Positions 20,058 to 28,777 of a stretch of DNA of 64,000 nucleotides are shown piece by piece. A program made the position numbers and the translations under genes. Within the stretch, counting starts at the first letter, position 1, and each line of letters opens with the position of its first letter. The notes beneath the pieces are model-generated. The model was not told where the DNA came from. It made no database searches and saw only the letters and a list, made by a program, of their open reading frames with translations. Origin of the DNA: Roseomonas sp. (GTDB lineage Bacteria; Pseudomonadota; Alphaproteobacteria; Acetobacterales; Acetobacteraceae); the NCBI GenBank assembly GCA_020249435.1, contig JADCFQ010000045.1, positions 1-64,000 on the forward strand. The letters are read 5' to 3'.

Positions 20058-20985
20058 GGATGACCGTTTGATTGAATCGAATTGGATTCACGTGGGCGTG
20101 ATTTTCTGATTCAAGCTGCTGGCTGGTTTGGAAGGCCAGCAGCGATGACCAGACCCTATTCGATGGATTTGAGGGAGCGCGCGATAGCGCGTGTTGTGAC
20201 CGGGGAGAGAGTTCGGACAGTTGCTGACGGGTGAACTGCGTGACTGGCTGCTGGATCGAACCAAGGCTGAATTCACCCTGCGGGGGCTGGTGGCCGAGCT
20301 GGGCGTAAAGGTGGACTATGTTCAGGTCTGGCGCTTCGGTCACGCCGAGGGTCTGAGCTTCAAAAAAAGCATTCTTCCCGCCGAGCAACTGCGGCCAAAG
20401 ATCACCCGGCGTCGCGAGCAGTTGAAGAAGTTCCAGGGACGAGCTGATCCCCGCCGCCTGGTCTTCGTCGACGAGACCTGGGCCAAGACCAACATGGCAC
20501 CCTTGCGAGGCTGGGCTCCAGTCGGACAGCGGCTCCATGCCAAGGTGCCCTACGGCCACTGGAAAACGATGACCTTCATCGCAACCCTCCGCTGCGACCG
20601 GATCGATGCGCCCTTCGTGTTCGATCAGTCGATCAACGCCGCCAGCTTCACCGCATGGGTCGAAGAACATCTCTGCCCGACGCTCGTGTCCGGAGACATC
20701 GTCGTCATGGACAATCTCGCCAGCCACAAGAAACCTGCCGTTCGCGCTGCGATCAGGGCCAGAGGTGCCAGGCTGCTGTTCCTGCCGCCCTACAGCCCCG
20801 ACCTCAATCCGATTGAGCAAGTCTTTGCCAAGCTCAAGCACCTCCTGCGAATGGCGGCAGAACGATCCGTCGAAACAACATGGCGCCGCATCGATGCATT
20901 GCTCAATGCATTCCCGCCACATGAATGCGCCAATTACCTCAGAAACTCAGGCTATGGTGCAGCGTAACGTCATCAAACTCTGATG
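20058..20985 (+). mobile_element. Degenerate IS630-type insertion sequence
   Basis: The element contains a broken IS630-family transposase. Poorly matched ends are visible: left 'ATGACCGTTTGATTGAAT' (about 20059-20076), and right, read on the minus strand from about 20984, 'ATCAGAGTTTGATGACG'. They share GTTTGAT in equivalent positions. IS630 elements target TA, but I cannot see a clean TA duplication, in keeping with decay. It inserted directly after ftsZ, where lpxC often follows in related genomes. Confidence 0.7.
20145..20967 (+). pseudogene. IS630-family transposase, internally deleted and frameshifted
   Basis: From ATG 20145 the reading is MTRPYSMDLRERAIARVV and on to GERVRTVADG, then TGA at 20232. 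This is the standard N-terminus of the family's helix-turn-helix region. The rest continues in another frame from about 20221 (LLTGELRDWLL) to the stop at 20967. Compared with the family's usual architecture, the remainder of the HTH and linker (roughly 35-40 codons, from memory of the family) is missing at the joint. The DDE catalytic part is intact by eye: D in 'FVDETW', D in 'VVMDNLASHK', E in 'NPIEQVFAKLK'. Loss of the DNA-binding part plus the frameshift should make it inactive unless frameshifted expression occurs. Confidence 0.85.
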
Positions 20986-21110
20986 GTGAGCAGGGCCGGC
21001 ATGTAAAGCCCCTACCGGACCTGTTGGCGTCCGCCCCGGATGGAGGGCTTACCTTTCCAATTGCCCGATTGCCTGGCGATGGGGCCAAGCCTGGTAAGAT
21101 TTTGTTAGTC

Positions 21111-21154
21111 GCATTTTCCGAGGCACCAGGTGATTCCACTTGGCTTGAAAATGC
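21111..21154 (+). repeat. Palindromic repeat, copy 1 (REP-like), abutting the ugpC stop
   Basis: The 44-base element has an outer stem GCATTTTC (21111-21118) with GAAAATGC (21147-21154) and an inner stem CCAGGTG with CACTTGG. It matches, in inverted orientation, a 43-base element at 24013-24055: both begin GCATTTTCCGAG and end CACTTGGCTTGAAAATGC when read in the same sense. It ends one base before the ugpC stop codon complement, so in ugp mRNA it forms a 3'-terminal hairpin and may serve as terminator or RNA stabiliser. Confidence 0.8.
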
Positions 21155-21155
21155 T

Positions 21156-22223
21156 TCAGGCAGGCGGCGGCAGGCGCTTGCCGGTTTCAGCATCAAAGAC
21201 ATGCAAATGTTCGCTGCGCGGTGCGATTTCCAGCACGGCGGCTGAAGGCGGCGCGCCGGGCAGCCGCAAGGCCATGGTTTCACCCGATGCCAGCCTGCCA
21301 TGCACCACGCTTTCGGAGCCCAGCGGTTCAATCAAATCGGTCGTGAGGCGGAGTGGCCCAGGTAGGCTGATATGTTCCGGGCGAATGCCAAGTGTCACTT
21401 TCTGCCCCGGCTGCGCGGCAAATTGGCCAGGTGGCAGGGCGATGACATTGCCATCCGAAAGCGTGGCCCCCTTGCCATCTTCCGTAATGGTGGCAGGCAG
21501 GAAATTCATCGCCGGGCTGCCGATGAAGCCCGCGACATAGGTATCCGCAGGGCGTTCAAAAATCTCCATGGGGGAGGCGATTTGCGCCGCGCGGCCTTCA
21601 TGCATGACGACAAGCCTATCGCCCAAGGTCATCGCCTCTACCTGGTCATGCGTGACGAAAAGGCTGGTGACGCCAAGCCGGCGTTGCAGGCGCTTGATTT
21701 CCGCGCGCATGGCAACGCGGAGCTTCGCATCCAGGTTGGAAAGCGGCTCATCGAACAGGAATAGCTTCGGTTCGCGCACAATGGCGCGGCCCATGGCGAC
21801 GCGCTGGCGCTGGCCGCCGGAAAGCTCCCGTGGGCGGCGATCCAGCAAAGCGGAAAGACCGAGCAATTCGGCGGCTTCGCCTACGCGGCGCTTGATATCA
21901 TCCTTGGCAAGGCCACGAATGCGCAGCCCATAGGCCATATTGTCGAAGACGCGCATATGCGGATAAAGCGCGTAATTCTGGAACACCATGGCAATATCGC
22001 GCGCGGCTGGCTCAAGCGCGGTCACGTCCCGATCATCAATCAGCACCGTGCCACCCGTCGCGCGTTCCAGCCCTGCCACGATACGAAGCAAGGTTGATTT
22101 GCCGCAGCCGGATGCGCCGACAATGACAATCATCTCCCCATTTTGCACGGTCAGATCAATGCCATGCAGCACGCGCACCGCGCCGAAATTCTTCACAATG
22201 CCGGAAAGTTTCAGTTCAGCCAT
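21156..22223 (-). CDS. ugpC: sn-glycerol-3-phosphate import ATP-binding protein UgpC
   Basis: This is the ATPase subunit of the UgpBAEC-type importer. The 355-residue protein has Walker [10 protein letters not shown] (36-44), the signature '[16 protein letters not shown]', Walker B '[16 protein letters not shown]' and a C-terminal TOBE/MalK-like regulatory domain ('[14 protein letters not shown]'). This architecture is shared by MalK, UgpC and MsmK subfamilies. The Ugp call follows from neighbouring ugpE, ugpA, ugpB and glpD. It lies 9 bases beyond the ugpE stop and is the last gene of the operon. Confidence 0.9.
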   Translation of the reverse strand: MAELKLSGIVKNFGAVRVLHGIDLTVQNGEMIVIVGASGCGKSTLLRIVAGLERATGGTVLIDDRDVTALEPAARDIAMVFQNYALYPHMRVFDNMAYGLRIRGLAKDDIKRRVGEAAELLGLSALLDRRPRELSGGQRQRVAMGRAIVREPKLFLFDEPLSNLDAKLRVAMRAEIKRLQRRLGVTSLFVTHDQVEAMTLGDRLVVMHEGRAAQIASPMEIFERPADTYVAGFIGSPAMNFLPATITEDGKGATLSDGNVIALPPGQFAAQPGQKVTLGIRPEHISLPGPLRLTTDLIEPLGSESVVHGRLASGETMALRLPGAPPSAAVLEIAPRSEHLHVFDAETGKRLPPPA

Positions 22224-22232
22224 GGGGGTTTC

Positions 22233-23117
22233 TCATTTCTCGGTCTCGACCAATCCCTTGACGAACCAGCGCTGCATCAGGATCACAATGGCAACGGGCG
22301 GCAGCAAAGCGAGCACTGTGGTCGCCATGACCAGATGCCATTCCGTATCACCCTGGGAGCCCAGCATTTTCACAATGCCGATCATGATGGTTTCCACATC
22401 GGTGGAGGTCGTCACCAGCAAAGGCCAAAGATATTGGTTCCAGCCATAGACAAACAGAATAACGAAAAGCGCGGCGATATTCGTGGCCGATAGCGGCAGC
22501 ACCACATCCTTGAAAAAGCGAATAGGGCCTGCGCCATCCATCTTGGCGGCTTCCACCAACTCATCCGGGATGGTCAGGAAGAATTGGCGGAACAGCAAGG
22601 TCGCCGTGGCAGACGCGATCAGCGGCACGATCAAGCCAGCATAGGTATTCACCAGGCCAAGGTCGGAGACCACCTGGAAGGTCGGGAAAATCCGCACCTC
22701 AACGGGTAGCATCAGCGTGATGAAAATTGCCCAGAAGAACAGCATGCGTCCGGGGAAGGAAAAGAAGGCAACCGCATAGGCCGAGATGATGGAAATCGCG
22801 ATCTTACCGAAGGTAATCAGCAGCGCCATGATGGCGCTATTGAACATCATGGTCGAAACCGGCACGCCGGCGCGCTGCTTGTTCCCTTGGCTCCAGACGG
22901 CGCTGTAATTGGCGGCGGCCTCCGCGCCCGGCAGCAGAGGCACATCGCCGCGCCCGATGGTGCCGGCATCATGGGTGGATCCCATCAGCACAATCCAGAT
23001 GGGCAGCGCGAAAAGCAGCACGCCGAGTACCAGGATGATATGCGTCAGCATATCGGCGCGGCGGTTGCTGCCGGCCATGCCCATGGGGGCCGCGATGCTG
23101 TTGCGCGCTTCCGCCAT
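22233..23117 (-). CDS. ugpE: Glycerol-3-phosphate ABC transporter permease UgpE
   Basis: This inner-membrane permease (294 residues) of the CUT1 MalG/UgpE type has six hydrophobic segments. The cytoplasmic EAA loop reads 'ELVEAAKMDGAGPIRFFKDVVLPLS', which contacts UgpC. The N-terminal about 20 residues are hydrophilic, before the first segment 'LTHIILVLGVLLFALPIWIV'. It overlaps ugpA by one base (23117) and is followed closely by ugpC, so the three are co-translated. Confidence 0.9.
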   Translation of the reverse strand: MAEARNSIAAPMGMAGSNRRADMLTHIILVLGVLLFALPIWIVLMGSTHDAGTIGRGDVPLLPGAEAAANYSAVWSQGNKQRAGVPVSTMMFNSAIMALLITFGKIAISIISAYAVAFFSFPGRMLFFWAIFITLMLPVEVRIFPTFQVVSDLGLVNTYAGLIVPLIASATATLLFRQFFLTIPDELVEAAKMDGAGPIRFFKDVVLPLSATNIAALFVILFVYGWNQYLWPLLVTTSTDVETIMIGIVKMLGSQGDTEWHLVMATTVLALLPPVAIVILMQRWFVKGLVETEK

Positions 23118-23998
23118 CAGTAATGCACCTTGCGTTCAATGAAGCGGAATTGCACCAGCGTCAGCGCCATCACCGCAATCATCAGCACCACCGATTGCGC
23201 GGAGGATGAGCCGATATCCAGATTGACGCGCCCATCAATATAGGCGCGGTAGATCAGGGTTTGCGTGGCATTGCCCGGCCCGCCCTTGGTCAGCGCGTCA
23301 ATAATGCCGAAGGTGTCGAAGAAGGCATAGGTGATGTTGATCACCAGCAGGAAGAAGGTGGTGGGCGACAGCAGCGGGAAAATCACCGTGCGAAAGCGAT
23401 GCATGGGCGAAGCGCCATCAATGGCGGCGGCTTCCAGCACGCTACGCGGGATGGATTGCAGCCCGGCCAGGAAGAACAGGAAATTATAGGAAACCTGTTT
23501 CCAGGCAGCAGCAAGTACCACCACCAGCATGGCCTGATTGCCATTCAGCGTATAATTCCAGGCAATACCTGCCGCCTTCAGCGCGCGACCAATCAGCCCA
23601 ATGTCAGGATGGAACAGGAAAATATAGAGAATGGCGGCAATGGCTGGCGCCACCGCATAAGGCCAGATCAGCAGCGTGCGATAGCCATCCTTGCCGCGAA
23701 TATGCCGATCCGCCAGCACCGCCAGGCCAAGCGCGAAACCCATGGCGAGCACGGTGACGGAGACTGAGAAGATCACCGTATTGAGGATGACCTGATGATA
23801 GAGCGGATCAGCGAATAGGTCCGTGAAATTCTCAAACCAGACGAATTGCTTGGAAATGCCAAAGGCGTCCTGACGGATGAAGGAATACCAGACCGCTTCC
23901 CCCGCCGGCCAGAAGAAAAAGACAAAGGTGATGGCAAGCTGCGGCGCCAGCAGCAGATAGGGCAGCAGCTTATTGTTGAAAATCGCCTTGCGCTGCAT
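23117..23998 (-). CDS. ugpA: Glycerol-3-phosphate ABC transporter permease UgpA
   Basis: This is the partner permease of UgpE, with 293 residues and six membrane segments starting '[20 protein letters not shown]'. The EAA motif appears as '[25 protein letters not shown]'. It is separated from ugpB by about 110 bases that hold two hairpins (24013-24055 and 24078-24100), an arrangement that commonly lets the binding protein be made in excess of the membrane parts. The call depends on context as well as family. Confidence 0.9.
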   Translation of the reverse strand: MQRKAIFNNKLLPYLLLAPQLAITFVFFFWPAGEAVWYSFIRQDAFGISKQFVWFENFTDLFADPLYHQVILNTVIFSVSVTVLAMGFALGLAVLADRHIRGKDGYRTLLIWPYAVAPAIAAILYIFLFHPDIGLIGRALKAAGIAWNYTLNGNQAMLVVVLAAAWKQVSYNFLFFLAGLQSIPRSVLEAAAIDGASPMHRFRTVIFPLLSPTTFFLLVINITYAFFDTFGIIDALTKGGPGNATQTLIYRAYIDGRVNLDIGSSSAQSVVLMIAVMALTLVQFRFIERKVHY

Positions 23999-24012
23999 GG
24001 GGCCTCAACTGA

Positions 24013-24055
24013 GCATTTTCAAGCCAAGTGTATAACTTGGCGACTCGGAAAATGC
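24013..24055 (-). repeat. Palindromic repeat, copy 2 (REP-like), upstream of ugpA
   Basis: This 43-base element has an outer stem GCATTTTC (24013-24020) with GAAAATGC (24048-24055) and a perfect inner stem GCCAAGT (24023-24029) with ACTTGGC (24035-24041) round a five-base loop. Read on the minus strand it matches copy 1 at 21111-21154, including both 12-base and 18-base ends. It lies 15 bases above the ugpA start. The two copies bracket ugpA-ugpE-ugpC as an inverted pair. Confidence 0.8.
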
Positions 24056-24077
24056 GATCAAACACATGACAAGAAGG

Positions 24078-24100
24078 GGGGCCGCCCTGAAGGCGGCCCC
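24078..24100 (-). terminator. Intercistronic hairpin after ugpB
   Basis: A perfect 9-bp stem, GGGGCCGCC (24078-24086) and GGCGGCCCC (24092-24100), has a 5-base loop and lies 10 bases past the ugpB stop. In the transcript it is followed by CCUUCUUG, only modestly U-rich. It therefore looks like a leaky terminator or 3' stabiliser that sets the ratio of UgpB to the downstream subunits. Confidence 0.7.
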
Positions 24101-24109
24101 GATACGCGA

Positions 24110-25447
24110 TCAACGACGATTGGCACGCTCAAAATTGCGCAGCACCACATCGGCGCGGCGATTGGCGTTGCCCAGCAGGGTTTCGGCATTCTGCTGGCCC
24201 TGGAAGCCGCGTTCCAGCTCTTCCTGGATGATATTGCGGATTTCCACAAAACCACCCAGGCGGAAGCCCTGGCTATTCGGCGTCGGTTCCGCGCGGGAAA
24301 GCTGGATGATGGCGGCATCGGCGCCAGGGTTCTGGGTATAGAAGCCCTCAGCGCGTGAAGCCTCATAAGCCGCCAGCGTCAGCGGCACGTAACCTGTCAC
24401 ATGGTGCCACCACTTATCCTGCTCAACTTCGGAGATGAAGCGGTAGAATTCCGCCACACCACGATATTCTTCCGCCGTGCGGTTGCGCGCCGTGAGCGTC
24501 CAAAGGCTGGCGCCACCGATCACGCCATTGCGCGGGGCTTGCGTGACATCACCATGATAAGGCAGCACGATGGAAGCCCAGCGGAACTTCGCTTCGCGCT
24601 GCACCTGCGCGCGACCGGCCGAAGAATTGAAGGACATGGCGGCCTTGCCGGCTGGGAAGCTTGCGAAGCCATCACCATCGCGCCCGCCATAAACAAACGT
24701 CCCCTCACGCTGCATCTCAAGCAGCATATTGGTGTGCTTGGCGAAGATCGGCGCGCCAAGGTTCATTTGCGCATCCAGGCCTTCAAAGCCATTGGCCTTG
24801 GTGGCGAGGCCCACATCATGCAGGGATGACATTTGTTCAAACATCACCCAGGTCGGCCAGGCGGTGCTGATCGGGATTTCGGCGGCATTGGTCGCCTTGA
24901 TCTTCTGCGCGGCAGCGCGAATCTCGGCCCAGGTCTTCGGCAGATCGGTCGTGGAAAGCCCGGCCTTTTCGAAGGCATCCAGATTGACCCACATGACCGC
25001 CGAGGATGAATTGTGCGGCATGGAAACCATGCGGCCTTGCGTGTCAGAATAATAGCCACGCACACCGGCCAGATAGCGCTTGGGATCAAGCGTAATGCCT
25101 GCTTCGCCAAGCAGTTCATGCGTCGGGCGGATGGCGGGGCCGGCGGCCATCATGGTGGCGGTGCCGACTTCAAACACCTGCGCGATATGGGGCGGCGTAC
25201 CGGCGCGCCAGGCGGCAATGGCGCCGGTCATGACTTCTACATAGGAGCCGCGGAAGGTGGCATTCACGCGAAAGCGCGATTGGCTTTCATTGAAGCGCGT
25301 TACCTGTTCGGCCACGCGCTCCCCAAGCGCACCGCCCAGCCCATACCAGAACTGGATTTCGGTGCGGCCCTGGGCACGCACGGATGGCGCAATGAAGGGG
25401 GCCGCAAGCAGCCCCGATGTTCCCAGCAGAATGTCACGACGATTCAT
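24110..25447 (-). CDS. ugpB: sn-glycerol-3-phosphate-binding periplasmic protein UgpB
   Basis: UgpB is the periplasmic receptor that delivers glycerol-3-phosphate (and related phosphodiesters) to UgpAE. The 445-residue protein has a signal peptide with twin arginines ('MNRRDILLGTSGLLAAPFIA', cleavage near 'VRAQG'). It then reads 'IQFWYGLGGALGERV', 'MPHNSSSAVMWVNLDAF' and 'HHVTGYVPLTLAAYE', all family-1 binding-protein features close to UgpB. It is the first transporter gene after glpD on the same strand, 93 bases downstream of it. Confidence 0.9.
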   Translation of the reverse strand: MNRRDILLGTSGLLAAPFIAPSVRAQGRTEIQFWYGLGGALGERVAEQVTRFNESQSRFRVNATFRGSYVEVMTGAIAAWRAGTPPHIAQVFEVGTATMMAAGPAIRPTHELLGEAGITLDPKRYLAGVRGYYSDTQGRMVSMPHNSSSAVMWVNLDAFEKAGLSTTDLPKTWAEIRAAAQKIKATNAAEIPISTAWPTWVMFEQMSSLHDVGLATKANGFEGLDAQMNLGAPIFAKHTNMLLEMQREGTFVYGGRDGDGFASFPAGKAAMSFNSSAGRAQVQREAKFRWASIVLPYHGDVTQAPRNGVIGGASLWTLTARNRTAEEYRGVAEFYRFISEVEQDKWWHHVTGYVPLTLAAYEASRAEGFYTQNPGADAAIIQLSRAEPTPNSQGFRLGGFVEIRNIIQEELERGFQGQQNAETLLGNANRRADVVLRNFERANRR

Positions 25448-25540
25448 TTTCTCGCTCCCTCAATGTTGGCGATCGTTGCCCGATACTGAGCCTCTATTAC
25501 AGGTAAAAGACGGTTTCGCGAAGCTTGTGTTGCGGGTTTT

Positions 25541-27034
25541 TCAGCCCCCCATCAGCCGCGCCAGCCTATCCCGCGCCCCGGCATCGAAGCGGAGCCCAAG
25601 CTTGCTCCGGCGCCAGAGCACATCTTCTGCCGATTCGGCCCATTCCTCCCGCCGCAAATAGTCCAGCTCGGCGGCGTGCAAATCGGCGCCAATGGCCGGG
25701 CCGGGGTCCTGGTCAGGGGCAAAAATCCTCCAGGCGCGGGTGCCATAGGCGCGGAGCAAGCGGGTGCAAAGGGCCGCCGGCAGCAGGGGGAAGTCGCGTT
25801 GAAAATCCGCCAGCAGCGCGGGAAAGCCATCTGGCGCGAAATCCCCGCCCGGCAAGGCTGCGCGGGCGGTCCAGCCGGCCTTCTCGGGCTTCAGGCGAAG
25901 TTCAGTCAGCGCGGCCTCGGCCAGTTTGCGATAGGTGGTGATCTTGCCGCCGAAGATCGTGAGCAGCGGCGCCTGGCCCGCCGGCGCATCCAGCTTCAGC
26001 ACGTAATCGCGCGTCGCTTCCTGCGCCTTGCTTGCGCCATCATCATAAAGCGGGCGCAGCCCCGAATAGGTCCAGACAATATCTTCGCGCCTGACGGGTG
26101 TGCGGAAATAGCCCGATGCGGCAGTGCAGAGATAGGTGATTTCGCCATCAGAGATTTGCGGCGCCTCTTCCGGGTTCGGGTGATCCTCATCGGTGGTGCC
26201 GATCAGGGTGAAGTCACGTTCATAAGGAATGGCGAAAATGATGCGGCCATCGGCATTCTGGAAAATATAGGCGCGGTCGTGATCATAAAGCCGCGGCAGC
26301 ACAATATGGCTGCCCTTCACCAGCCGAAGCCGCGCCGGCTGATTGCTGCCCATGACCAGCCCCTGCACCGCGCCAACCCAGGGGCCGGCGGCATTGACCA
26401 AGGTACGGGCACGAAGCGCGACCTCCCCTGCCCTGCCCTTTGCCGTGATGTGCCACAACGCGCCTTCCCGCCGTGCGGCACTCACCGCCATGCGCGGATG
26501 GATGGCGGCACCACGTTCCGCTGCATCCTTGGCGTTCAGCAGCACCAGGCGCGAATCCTCGACCCAGCAATCGGAATATTCAAAGCCGATGGCATGCCCG
26601 GGGCTGAGCGGCGCGCCGAGCGGAGAGCGTGTCAGGTCAATGCGCTTGGTTGCCGGCAGCAGCTTCCGCCCGCCCAAATGATCATACAAAAACAGCCCAA
26701 GCCGCAGCAGCCAGGCGGGCCTGAGGCCCTGGTGATGCGGCAGCACAAAGCGCAAGGGCCAGATGATATGCGGCGCGATACCCAGCAGGATTTCGCGTTC
26801 AATCAGCGCTTCCCGCACCAGGCGGAATTCGTAATGTTCCAGATAACGCAAGCCACCATGGATCAGCTTGGTGGAATTGGCCGAAGTGCCGCCGCCGAGA
26901 TCGCCTTTTTCGAACAGCACCACGGAAAGCCCGCGCCCTGCCGCATCACGCGCAATGCCCGCGCCATTGATGCCGCCACCAATGATGGCGAGGTCGTAGG
27001 GCTCAGCCGGAGATGATGATGCGCGCAAGCTCAT
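25541..27034 (-). CDS. glpD: Aerobic glycerol-3-phosphate dehydrogenase
   Basis: GlpD is a membrane-associated FAD enzyme that oxidises sn-glycerol-3-phosphate to dihydroxyacetone phosphate and passes electrons to quinone. The 497-residue protein opens with the FAD loop 'LAIIGGGINGAGIARDAAGRG' region, then 'GGTSANSTKLIHGGLRYLE', the GlpD signature, and near the end 'LTIFGGKITTYRKLAEAAL'. It sits between a hydrolase gene, which overlaps its start by 32 bases, and ugpB. Uptake of the substrate by Ugp and its oxidation by GlpD thus form one pathway block. Confidence 0.95.
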   Translation of the reverse strand: MSLRASSSPAEPYDLAIIGGGINGAGIARDAAGRGLSVVLFEKGDLGGGTSANSTKLIHGGLRYLEHYEFRLVREALIEREILLGIAPHIIWPLRFVLPHHQGLRPAWLLRLGLFLYDHLGGRKLLPATKRIDLTRSPLGAPLSPGHAIGFEYSDCWVEDSRLVLLNAKDAAERGAAIHPRMAVSAARREGALWHITAKGRAGEVALRARTLVNAAGPWVGAVQGLVMGSNQPARLRLVKGSHIVLPRLYDHDRAYIFQNADGRIIFAIPYERDFTLIGTTDEDHPNPEEAPQISDGEITYLCTAASGYFRTPVRREDIVWTYSGLRPLYDDGASKAQEATRDYVLKLDAPAGQAPLLTIFGGKITTYRKLAEAALTELRLKPEKAGWTARAALPGGDFAPDGFPALLADFQRDFPLLPAALCTRLLRAYGTRAWRIFAPDQDPGPAIGADLHAAELDYLRREEWAESAEDVLWRRSKLGLRFDAGARDRLARLMGG

Positions 27035-27692
27035 CCGGCGTGGTCAGCATGGGGTAATGGCCCGTGTCAATCACATGCCAGCGCGCATTGAGTTTTTCGG
27101 CGCAGCGGCGCTGATGCGCCTCACCTGGATTGGCCGCTTGTGGGCAATAGATCACGGAAGCGTTCCAGGATTGCTGCCAGAAGCTTGGCAGTTTCACCGG
27201 CTGGGTGAAGGTTTTGATTGGGTGAAGCGTCATGCGATCCGCTGCCCATGCGGCGAGGCCCTTTTCCATGCCGAGGAAAAGCCTGCCCAAAGCATCCTCT
27301 CGGCTTGGGCCGAGCGCGATATCGGTATTGATGGCGGCGGGGCGTGTGACGATGTCGCGAATCTTCTCGCCATCCATCAAGGCCAGCGCATCGGCAAAAA
27401 CCAGACGCCCTATGCGGTCGCGTGCCCGCTCTGCCGCTGCCGCCATCACCATGCCGCCAGCCGAGGTGCCCACCAGCACCGCATCGCGCAAATCATGGAA
27501 ATGGAGGTATTCGGCGATTTCCTGGCCATGGCTTTCGGTATCAATGCCGGCGCGCATCTGGTGGCGGCGTTCGGCGCAGCCATCCAACGTTGGTGCATGC
27601 ACATCATGGCCGGCAGTGCGCAGCCTTTCGGCGACGAAGCGCCAAATCCAGCCGCCTTGATAGGCCCCGTGGATCAGAACAATGCTCGCCAT
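27003..27692 (-). CDS. Alpha/beta hydrolase family protein
   Basis: This 229-residue serine hydrolase resembles the short plant-esterase-like/salicylate esterase group. Motifs are the oxyanion segment 'VLIHGAYQGGWIW', the nucleophile elbow G-T-S77-A-G and a C-terminal histidine in 'VIDTGHYPMLTTPDEL'. No signal peptide is seen, so it is presumably cytoplasmic. Its 3' end overlaps the glpD start by 32 bases, implying co-expression. Whether it releases glycerol-3-phosphate from a diester or is unrelated to that pathway cannot be told from sequence. Confidence 0.85.
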   Translation of the reverse strand: MASIVLIHGAYQGGWIWRFVAERLRTAGHDVHAPTLDGCAERRHQMRAGIDTESHGQEIAEYLHFHDLRDAVLVGTSAGGMVMAAAAERARDRIGRLVFADALALMDGEKIRDIVTRPAAINTDIALGPSREDALGRLFLGMEKGLAAWAADRMTLHPIKTFTQPVKLPSFWQQSWNASVIYCPQAANPGEAHQRRCAEKLNARWHVIDTGHYPMLTTPDELARIIISG

Positions 27693-27823
27693 ATCGTGCC
27701 CCCCGCTTTAAAGCCCAGCTAAGCGCGAAACCCCATGCTTGGAAAGCCAAGCGCGGCAGGGCTGGCAGAATGCCCAGGGCAGGCTAGGGTTGCGGCATGG
27801 CAAAACCGAAAGGTCCCCTTCCC

Positions 27824-28774
27824 ATGCTGCGTCGTTCCCTGCTTTCCGCTGCTGCGCTTGGCCTGGCTGCCCCGGCGCTTGCCCAGGCGCGGCCCTTGCG
27901 CATGATCATCCCGGTTGGTGTGGGCGGTGTCACGGATGTGGTGGGCCGCATCCTGGCCGATGCCTTGCAAACCCAACTTGGCCGGCCTGTGGTGCCGGAG
28001 AATATCGCCGGCGCTGGCAGCACCGTGGGGGCGGCAGCGTTTCATCGCCTGCCCGCCGATGGCAATACGATTTTCATCGGCACCAATAACCATCCCGTGA
28101 TGCGCGCGATTTATCCGAATTTCCCGCATGACCCGGTGACGGATTTTGTGCCGCTCGCGCTGATTGGCCGACAGCCTTTTGTGCTGGCGGTGCATCCAGA
28201 TGTGCCGGCGCGCGATGTCGCCTCCTTGCTCGCGTGGCTCACGCAGAAAAAGGAAGAAGCGAATTACGGCGCGACCAATCCCGGCGCGACGAACCATCTG
28301 GCGGGCGAATTGTTCCGCCAGCTCTCCGGCGCCAGCTTCACCATCGTGCCCTATCGTACTGCCGCCAATGCAGTGCAGGATTTGCTCGCGGGGCGGATGA
28401 ACCTGACCATTGATAGCCCCACCATGCTGGCGCCGCTGATGCGTGATGGCCGCGTGCGGGGCTTGGCTGTGAGTTCCGCGACACCATCCGAACTTGTGCC
28501 AGGCCTGCCCGCACTCGCGCAGGTTGGCGTGCCTGGCTATGAAGTCACGGCCTGGCAGGTGCTGTTTGGCAAGCCTGGCACGCCGGAAGAAGCGCTGGCC
28601 CCCATTCGTGACGCAGCGCTGCGCGCCGTGGCGGACCCTGCCGTGAAGCAGCGTCTGGCAGCAGCGGGCGTTGAAACCTGGCCCGATCCTTCGCCGGCAG
28701 CGGCGGCGGCGCATGTGCAGGCAGAAGTTACACGCTGGGCGCCGATTGTCTCGCGCATGAATCTCGGGGGCTGA
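27824..28774 (+). CDS. Bug-type (tripartite tricarboxylate family) substrate-binding protein
   Basis: This periplasmic solute receptor belongs to the TctC/Bug family. From ATG 27824 it has 316 residues with a clear signal peptide (MLRRSLLSAAALGLAAPALA). An earlier ATG at 27797 would add nine residues before the signal and is less likely. Family features are 'LRMIIPVGVGGVTDVVGRILAD', 'GAGSTVGAAAFHRLPADGNT' and 'VPYRTAANAVQDLLAGRMNL'. No TctA or TctB membrane partner is in the window, as is usual for orphan Bug receptors. It is 3 bases before the gamma-glutamyltransferase gene, so the ligand may be linked to that enzyme; the actual ligand is unknown. Confidence 0.88.
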   Translation: MLRRSLLSAAALGLAAPALAQARPLRMIIPVGVGGVTDVVGRILADALQTQLGRPVVPENIAGAGSTVGAAAFHRLPADGNTIFIGTNNHPVMRAIYPNFPHDPVTDFVPLALIGRQPFVLAVHPDVPARDVASLLAWLTQKKEEANYGATNPGATNHLAGELFRQLSGASFTIVPYRTAANAVQDLLAGRMNLTIDSPTMLAPLMRDGRVRGLAVSSATPSELVPGLPALAQVGVPGYEVTAWQVLFGKPGTPEEALAPIRDAALRAVADPAVKQRLAAAGVETWPDPSPAAAAAHVQAEVTRWAPIVSRMNLGG

Positions 28775-28777
28775 GCC

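Noticed and set aside
20221-20967. Intact transposase starting at TTG 20221
   Set aside because: The true N-terminus is visible at 20145 in another frame, so this is the downstream half of a broken gene, not an independent start.
25676-27016. 446-codon plus-strand ORF opposite glpD
   Set aside because: GlpD on the minus strand has all family motifs; the antisense frame has none.
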